Of a stretch of DNA of 64,000 nucleotides, positions 57,322 through 64,000 are shown piece after piece. The notes beneath the pieces were generated by a model. The model was given only the letters and a program-made list of their open reading frames with translations. It was not told the origin of the DNA and made no database searches. The DNA is taken from contig JAJQJQ010000045.1 in assembly GCA_028622995.1 (NCBI GenBank), positions 248,001 through 312,000 on the forward strand, written 5' to 3'. The stretch is from Panagrolaimus kolymaensis (Eukaryota; Nematoda; Chromadorea; Rhabditida; Panagrolaimidae). The translations under genes and the position numbers were made by a program. Every line of letters begins with the position of its first letter. Position 1 is the first letter of the stretch.

Positions 57322-58492
57322 TTTTTTCTCAATAAAATATGAACTCAATTTCAAAAATAAAATTAATTTTACTTAATCTTAGCAGCAAAATTTTAGTGAA
57401 GCAGCGTCAAAACAAACCATTAAACTTTTAATAAAACAAAAAAAAGTGTGAGTCAAAACAGAAAAAAAAATAAATACGAATTAATAATTGCGACACCTCA
57501 CTTCAGTTTTTTTTGTTATTGGTGAATAATGGTTTCTAAATAATTCTTAATAATAATTTGACCTAGCTTTGGTTTCTTAGAGAGGCGTGGGAATTGTGAT
57601 GTCGATGTTGTTGCCAAGAAAGAGGATAGAGGATGATTAAAGATTATTTAAAAAACTGCCACACTTTTTCAAATTTTGAGTTTACGAAAAAAATATTTAA
57701 TTGCATTAAATTACTTTCCGTTTCCTGTTTTTTATTCAACACTCATAAATCTTGAAATTTATGTTGTTCAAAATACAGAAATTAAATAATTACAAGAAAA
57801 TTACTTTTGAACATTTGTATTCAATGCTTAAAATTAAAACTTTGCTGCAAAAAATATGAAAATGAAAAAAAGTTTGGAAGTTTATTTTTAAAAATAGTCC
57901 ATTTTAAGAAAGTTGTAGCAATTAAAAATTTAAAGATATCGTATTTCGAAACAAAACAGAAATGTACTTTTTACTATATTTTTTTAGAAAGACTAGCTTC
58001 CTTCCGTTTGAAGTAAATATGCCAAAAAAAACTTGATAAACTCATAGATCAAACTTGGATCATACGTGGCACGTCAAATCAAAGCAAAATATTTTTTCAT
58101 TGTGGATCAAGACGCTATCGTTTCCAAATAAAAAGATCAAAAAATTCCTTCCTTCAGAGCCAAACTTTTTTTTTATCTTTGGCACATTTACTAATTTTAA
58201 CCCAACCGATAAGAAGAACGAACACTTTCGACAGCACAAGATTGATAAGATGTTTGCTTTTCTGCTACAATATTTTAAATTGATATTTAAAAAAACATGT
58301 TATGGTTTGGGCTTTTTATCTTCAAGGCATGTATTTTTTTTTCTGATAATAAAAAAGTTGATAAAGAATCTTTTGCTTTTCTAGTTTTTTGGATTACAAA
58401 GATTTTAGTTCTCTCATTCATATTTTTTATTTCTTGAAAATTTGGACATTTTTTTTCAACTTTTAATTTATTTCGATTTTGTCCATTTAAAA
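57322..58492. other. divergent intergenic region between receptor and LRR gene
   Basis: About 1.2 kb, likely containing both promoters. An open frame near 58030-58280 (TWIIRGTSNQSK, FHCGSRRYRF) vaguely recalls a transposon zinc-finger fragment but is not assignable. Confidence 0.35.
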
Positions 58493-60277
58493 ATGAAGCC
58501 ACCATTTCAAAATGGAATAATTTTTATTAGTCTTTTTTATTTTTTGGTTTTCGTCTTAGTCACTCAAGCAACAACAACAACTGCCATCAATGCTGGCGAT
58601 GTATCAGAAAATATTATTAGCATCGATGGATTTAATGCAACCGAAGCTGTTGTTGTTATTCCACGCGATGATGAAATTCATGTTTGTAGTGACGAGGATG
58701 ACGAAAATGATTTTACAATGAGTAAGGTTTTTTCTTGAAAATTTTAATTGCCAAAAAAATAGTTTATTTTTTGTAGGTAGAAAGTGCACTTGCGCAGACA
58801 ATACTTTTAAATGTCGAAGTTATCTTCAACGTGTAAATCGAACGGATTTTATAATTCTCAAATCAAATTTTACTGTAAAAATCGTAGATTTTAGTTTCAA
58901 TTCCATAAAAAGTTTGAAAAAAGTGAGTTTTTTATTACAACAAAAAAGCAGCGACAATAATCCAATTTAATTTTTTAGGATAAAATTTTGCCCGGCCATG
59001 AAAAAACTATTGAAGATTTGGATTTTGAATTTAGTCATATCGAAACAATTGAAAATGGAACCTTTGATAAATTTGTTTCATTAAAAAATTTAAATTTAGC
59101 TCATTCCAATATAAAAATTCTTCATGAAGGAATTTTCACTCAAAAACTTGGAAAAACTTTAAAAAAATTGGATTTAAGTGGAAATTCATTGAAATTTATT
59201 TCATTTGAAAATTTGCGTAATTTAAATGAACTTAATTTATATCATAACAATCTTTCTTTGCTTGTTGGTGGATCGAATTCAACTCAAGCTTCAAAAGGTT
59301 TATCTAATTTAACAATTTTGGATTGTTATTATTGCGGAATTTCAAATTTATCTGATGATTTTTTTGTTAATTTAAAGTAAGCTTTTTAAAATAAAACTAA
59401 AAAATATGTAGTGTTGATTAAATTTTCTAAGTTTCAGTTTATTAAGAAAAAAATTAACTGTGACAATAAAAATCTTTTATAATATATAATTTTTTTCCTC
59501 CAATTTTTTAGAAATTTACAAAAACTCCGCCTCGTTGGCTATTCAGTAACCTCAATTCCTAAAGGTTTAGGGGCTCTTACAAATTTACAAGAACTCACAA
59601 TTTATGAAACTGAAATTATAAATATTGATGACTGTGCATTTTGTGGTTTAATCAATTTGAAAAAACTTAATTTGGAATATAATCGCCATTTAAATTTTAT
59701 TCATGAAAATGCTTTTGGTTTTGCCGAGGAAAATGGTACTTCTCTTTCCCTGAGAGATTTTTCAATTGAAAATTGCAATATTTCAATTTTACCTGAAAAA
59801 TTATTAAATTGGAACGAAAAAGGTTTGAATATGAAAATTAATCAAAACCCATTTACATGTAATTGTTCGATGGCTTGGTTGATTAACGACCTTCAATCAA
59901 ATTGTTCGGTTTTTGCACAAAAAATAGAATTACATGAATTTAGCAGCTATTATAAAAACCACAACGTTCGTCAATTGCGTTGCCATAATTCTCCATTCAT
60001 TCATATTCCATTTATTTATCTTCACAAATATCATAAAGCATTTTGTAATTCCACTGAAATTGGTTATGGAATTCATGGATGCCCTGAGAAAAAAATTATA
60101 CCATCGCCAAGTTTTTTTACTCGTCATTGGTTTTTAATAATTTTTATTGTTTTTGCAATTATTGGCGGAGGTAGCATTGCTGGAATTTATTTTTATCGAA
60201 ATCGAATTATTGCTGTTCCATATCAACGACGAAGTGAAGAGGAAGATATAATCGAAGAAGATTTTGATTCAAATTAA
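58493..60277 (+). CDS. one-unit extracellular LRR transmembrane protein
   Basis: Four exons: 58493-58721, 58777-58922, 58979-59376, 59512-60277; 512 codons. Signal peptide (FISLFYFLVFVLVTQAT), an acidic region with DDEIHVCSDEDDEND, an LRRNT-like CTCADNTFKC exon, and LRRs starting at KILPGHEKTIEDL. The cap follows as FTCNCSMAWLINDL, then TM helix HWFLIIFIVFAIIGGGSIAGIYF and a short acidic cytosolic tail (RRSEEEDIIEEDFDSN). Exon phases 1, 0, 2 equal those of one unit of the two-unit paralogs. It therefore represents the basic intact design: surface receptor or adhesion protein. Only 678 bases separate it from the next LRR gene, in the same orientation. Confidence 0.88.
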
Positions 60278-60955
60278 TATTTATCTAACTTTTTTTTAAA
60301 AATATAAGACACATTTTTTGAAATTTGATTTACTTTGTTTTCTTTTCTGATTTCGACCATTTTTTTTTGGAAAATTGAATGATTTTTTTATTGAAATTTT
60401 CTATGGATTATTTTGTTTGTTTTTTTAAATATTTTTTCCTTTAAATTTTTTAAAATAAAATTGGATTTTAATCATCAACAAAAAATTAAAGTCTATTTGC
60501 AAAACATCCAAAAACCTAATCACCAGAGATCAAAAAATTGGAAATGGCAAATGGTAAAAGGAAATCTTAATCCCTCTAATCTCCAACATCACAAAACTCA
60601 AAGAAAAAAGGATCAATTAAAAAATGGAAGATGGAAGAAATCTTTTAGGGCATTTTCTCTCTTGATCTTTATTTTTAGGGTAATAGTGCGCAACTTGTCT
60701 CAAAAAAAAGCTAATTTATAATTGACCCTTTTTTGAAGTGCCATTCATAAATCGCATGAGAAAAAATAGATGATTGATTGAAGGGGTTTAAAAAGCACAC
60801 ACACATACATAATTATTAGGAAAACAACAATTTATCCAAAGCCGCCCAAAAAAAATTTCTTTCCATTCATTTATTTATTATTTTTTGTTCCCCCAACTTT
60901 TATTTTTGGCTTCTCGAAAGAAAATATTGGAAAAAATTGTTTACTTTAATTAAAA
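60278..60955. other. intergenic region between the two plus-strand LRR genes
   Basis: 3' UTR of the first gene and promoter of the second. Contains the conserved block at 60737-60768 and AGGGTAATA/GACCCT patches also seen upstream of the inverted paralog. Confidence 0.5.
60737..60768 (+). promoter_or_regulatory. promoter block conserved with the inverted LRR paralog
   Basis: AGTGCCATTC, spacer, TCGCATGAGAAAAAATA; counterpart at 33161-33193 on the minus strand. See that entry for the alignment caveat. Confidence 0.4.
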
Positions 60956-63900
60956 ATGAAGCCACCTCCTCCTATATGTAATTTATTTTACAATATCTTC
61001 ATTTGCTATATTTTGTTGGTTAAATTTGTTGCTACCGAACAACAACAAAAAAATTTTGATGATAAACTACCGGATGACGCCACCCTTCCGTCACCATCAC
61101 CTCCTAAAACTACTGATCCGATTAGGATTAATGGCACAGGCATTGTCACTCCTACTAAAATCATTGTTAATGCAAGGGACACAATTGACGATTATGAAGC
61201 TTCTTTTGAAATGCCTGAATCACAGCCAGCGGGAGGGCAATTTAAAATTTTTGGTTCAATTACGAATGTTAAAGTTGTTATTCCTCCACCCGATCTTGCA
61301 ATTTATGCTTGCGGAGATAAAAACGATGATGATGAAACAATAAGTAAAACATTTTCACAAAATTTTTAAATAATAAATATACATAAGTTTTTATTTCCAT
61401 CTTTTTTTTGTTGTAGGTAAACTTTGCAAATGTTCTAACAATATTTTTGATTGCTACAATAATGGTCGAAATGAGCAACAAAAAATTTCACGAACAAATT
61501 TTACAATTCTTCAAGAAAATTTTATTGTAAAAAAAGCTATTTTTAGTGAAAATCGAATTGAAAATTTGACAAAAGTGAGTTTTTCTTTTTGATCTCAAAT
61601 TTTTTTCGTATGGGTTAAATTTATTTTTATTTTTTAGGGTTCCATTTTACCCGGGCATGAAAGTACCATCGAAGAATTAATGCTTGATCGAGGTCAAATA
61701 AATTTTATCGAAAATGGAACTTTCGATAAATTTGTTAATCTAAGAAAATTAAGCTTGTCTTTAAATCGATTCAAAGAAATTCATGAAGGAATATTAACTC
61801 CACAACTTGGAAAAACTATAAAAGAATTATATTTAAGTTTTCTTGGAATGGAAACAATGGAATTAAAAATATTTCAAAATTATATCAAATTAACTCATCT
61901 TGATCTTGAAGGAACTATGGGACCATTTTTAGATAGCTCAAATATTTTTCCTGAAGGATTATCAAATTTAAAAGTTTTAAACATGAAACATTGTCCTTTT
62001 TCAAAAATAAACAACGATATTTTCATAAATCTTAAGTGAGTTTGTTTTTTTAAATACAAACAAAAAACATGTTTGAGCCGAGATATTTCCTTGAATGAAA
62101 TGGCTTTGAAGGAACTTTGAAATTTTTCTTGCAAAATTCGCATTTTTGCAAAATAAAAACTATATAAAATTCTTTGCGAAATGATAAAAGCTTTTCAAAA
62201 AAGTTTCAAATAGTAAATTATTTCTTCTTTTTTTTCTTCAGAAACCTCAAAGAATTACAACTTCGTCTCATCGATGTTACTTCCATTCCAACAAGCATTA
62301 AAGTTCTCTCAAATTTAAAAGAACTTTATTTAGGCGCTTACATGATTGAAAACATTGGAGATTGTGCATTTTGTGGTTTAAATAAATTAACTAAAGTTAA
62401 TTTGGGCTTTAATTCTGCTTTGAGATATATTCATGAAAATGCTTTTGGCGCCATTTCTAATCACACCACTGCGCCAATTAAATATTTTACAATTTGGTTT
62501 TGTCAAATAGAAGTTTTACCCGAAAAATTATTAGATTGGAAAAATGTGGATACTATGGAAATTGATTCAAATCCATTTACATGTAATTGTTCCATGGCTT
62601 GGTTAATCAATGATCTTCAATCTAAGAATTCCATTTATAAAAAAACTATTAAACATTATATGGATGTAATTGGAGCTTTAGGCGGCATGGGACCTATGGG
62701 ACCAATGGGATCAATTGGAAATGCGGCTGCAGCTCAAAATCAATTTTTAACTTGTGCTAATCCACCAAATTTGAGAGGCACTCCTCTTATTAATGTTCCC
62801 AATGAATTTTGTAATTCCACGAATTCCATTGAGGATGAAAGTGAAATTATATATGTTTGTGGCGATGGCGAAGAAGCAGGTATGAGTACAAAAAAAATTT
62901 GCATAATTTTTTCTTGCTTAACATTTTTTTTACAGAAACAAACTGCATCTGTGAAAACAACATTTTGAGATGTTCGGATGGAGTTGGATTTGAAAATTTC
63001 AACCATCCTGGAAATATTCAAATAATGGATCCAGATTTTATTTTAAAAATAGCAAAATTTGATCATTTTGGAATAAAAAGTTTAAAAAAGGTAAGCCTTT
63101 CAAAATTTGCATAAAACTCGAAAACTATGGTTTTTTAAGGACAAATTATTGCCAGGTCGAGAACACAAAATAACCGAATTAATTTTTAATTTCAATGAAG
63201 CCAATCACGAATTTTTGCATATTGAAAATGGAACATTCGATAATTTTATTTCTTTAAGAACTTTGCAACTGACTTATCAAAAATTAACAAATATTTCCGA
63301 TGGAGTTTTAACTAAAAGCGTTGGAGCAAAATTATTGCATTTAAATTTGGGTTTCAATATTTTTCCAAATTTAAATTCCATTGGTTTTATGCATTTAACA
63401 AAATTGACTCATTTAAATTTGGAATTTAATCAAAAAATTGATTTTGCTTTACCGGAAAATGTTTTTCCTGAATCTTTAGCAAATTTAAATAGTTTGAATT
63501 TAGTTGGATGCAAAATTAAAAATTTTAATGACGCCGTATTTATTCATCTCAAGTAAGCATATTTTGTTAAGATTTTTGGTATTAAATATTAAGCTTTTCA
63601 GAAATTTGAAAACTCTCCTTTTAACACAAAATTATATCACAACGATTCCAAAAGCCTTCTACCATCTTCAAAATCTTAAACATTTGCGAATGGACCAAAA
63701 CAAACTTACAACTTTGGTAAAAAATCAATTTGAAAATAATACCAAATTAGAATATTTAAATTTGGATTATAACAATTTTTCAACCATCGAAGATTGTACT
63801 TTTTGTAATTTGTCAAATCTCAAAAATATTTATCTTTCAAATAATCCCAAATTAAATTATATTCATGAAAATGCTTTTGGATTTATTTCAACTGAAAAAA

Positions 63901-64000
63901 CACCAAAATTGGATTATTTTTATATGAAAAATTGTAATTTTCCAAATATTCCTGAAAACTTATTAAATTGGAAAAATGTGAAACATATTTTAATTGGATT
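60956..64000 (+). CDS. two-unit extracellular LRR protein, 3' end beyond the window
   Basis: Exons: 60956-61343, 61417-61574, 61638-62035, 62242-62879, 62936-63090, 63140-63552, 63602-64000 (cut by the edge). Signal peptide (NLFYNIFICYILLVKFVAT), Pro/acidic linker, then unit 1 (CKCSNNIFDC; ILPGHESTIEEL; LRRs; cap FTCNCSMAWLINDL) and unit 2 (CICENNILRC; LLPGREHKITEL; LRRs). A GMGPMGPMGSIG insertion sits after the first cap. All intron phases match the minus-strand gene at 30082-33031. Unit 2, including an identical 49-base intron (63091-63139), is nearly the same in the two genes, while unit 1 is clearly diverged. In the last exon this copy keeps the LRR stretch deleted in the other (NPKLNYIHENAFGF). 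Confidence 0.85.

Noticed and set aside
58055..58384. 109-aa plus-strand ORF before the LRR gene
   Set aside because: Low-complexity, no splice context. A neighbouring frame only vaguely recalls a transposon zinc finger.
1..64000. CRISPR arrays, bacterial operons, rRNA genes, telomeric repeats
   Set aside because: None seen; the intron-rich structure and protein families indicate nematode nuclear DNA.

Overview
The window reads as nuclear DNA of a nematode. It is very AT-rich. Genes are split by short introns with U-rich TTTTAG or TTTCAG acceptors and GTAAGT-like donors. Several families are nematode-specific or nematode-expanded: a transthyretin-like (TTL) secreted protein, serpentine chemoreceptors of the Srh and Sre/Sra types, a CHK/DUF1679 kinase-like protein, an ShKT-bearing secreted protein, and a clear ortholog of the C. 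elegans touch-neuron regulator mec-3. I cannot name the species. Exon models were built by hand from splice signals and reading-frame continuity. Each complete model has a total coding length divisible by three.

Layout. 0-5 kb: the end of a plus-strand gene and a minus-strand four-TM protein with a very long disordered tail. 5-9.8 kb: mostly empty, with two tiny candidate genes (80 and 30 aa). 9.8-11.7 kb: mec-3, seven exons. 13.6-16.6 kb: a secreted Cys-rich modular protein ending in an ShKT-like region. 17-18.6 kb: a minus-strand tetraspan protein whose intron holds an inverted-repeat element. 22.8-29.4 kb: a plus-strand multi-TM gene whose 5.65 kb first intron holds a structured repeat and a full LTR element (identical LTRs, gag-like ORF, no pol). 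29.7-33.0 kb: a minus-strand two-unit leucine-rich-repeat (LRR) gene that lost its TM tail by a frameshifting deletion. 33.7-35.1 kb: Srh receptor. 38.3-41.0 kb: CHK-like kinase. 42.9-43.7 kb: TTL gene. 46.1-48.6 kb: secreted Pro/Thr-rich protein. 48.8-51.5 kb: SLC46-like transporter. 52.98-53.16 kb: decayed IS1595/Merlin-type transposase. 55.2-57.3 kb: Sre/Sra-type receptor. 58.5-64 kb: two plus-strand LRR genes. The second is an inverted near-copy of the 30-33 kb gene and runs off the window.

The most interesting non-gene signal is a dispersed family of about 160-220 bp elements, four copies, all in introns. A stem encloses a tRNA box-A-like loop and is followed by a conserved foldable 3' module. 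Between copies, both stems show paired changes that keep the base pairing, which suggests selection on a folded RNA. A second, related tRNA-like family has two copies. A third class is a pair of hAT-like terminal-inverted-repeat elements filled with G-rich CGGGGA satellite and flanked by 8-bp target duplications.
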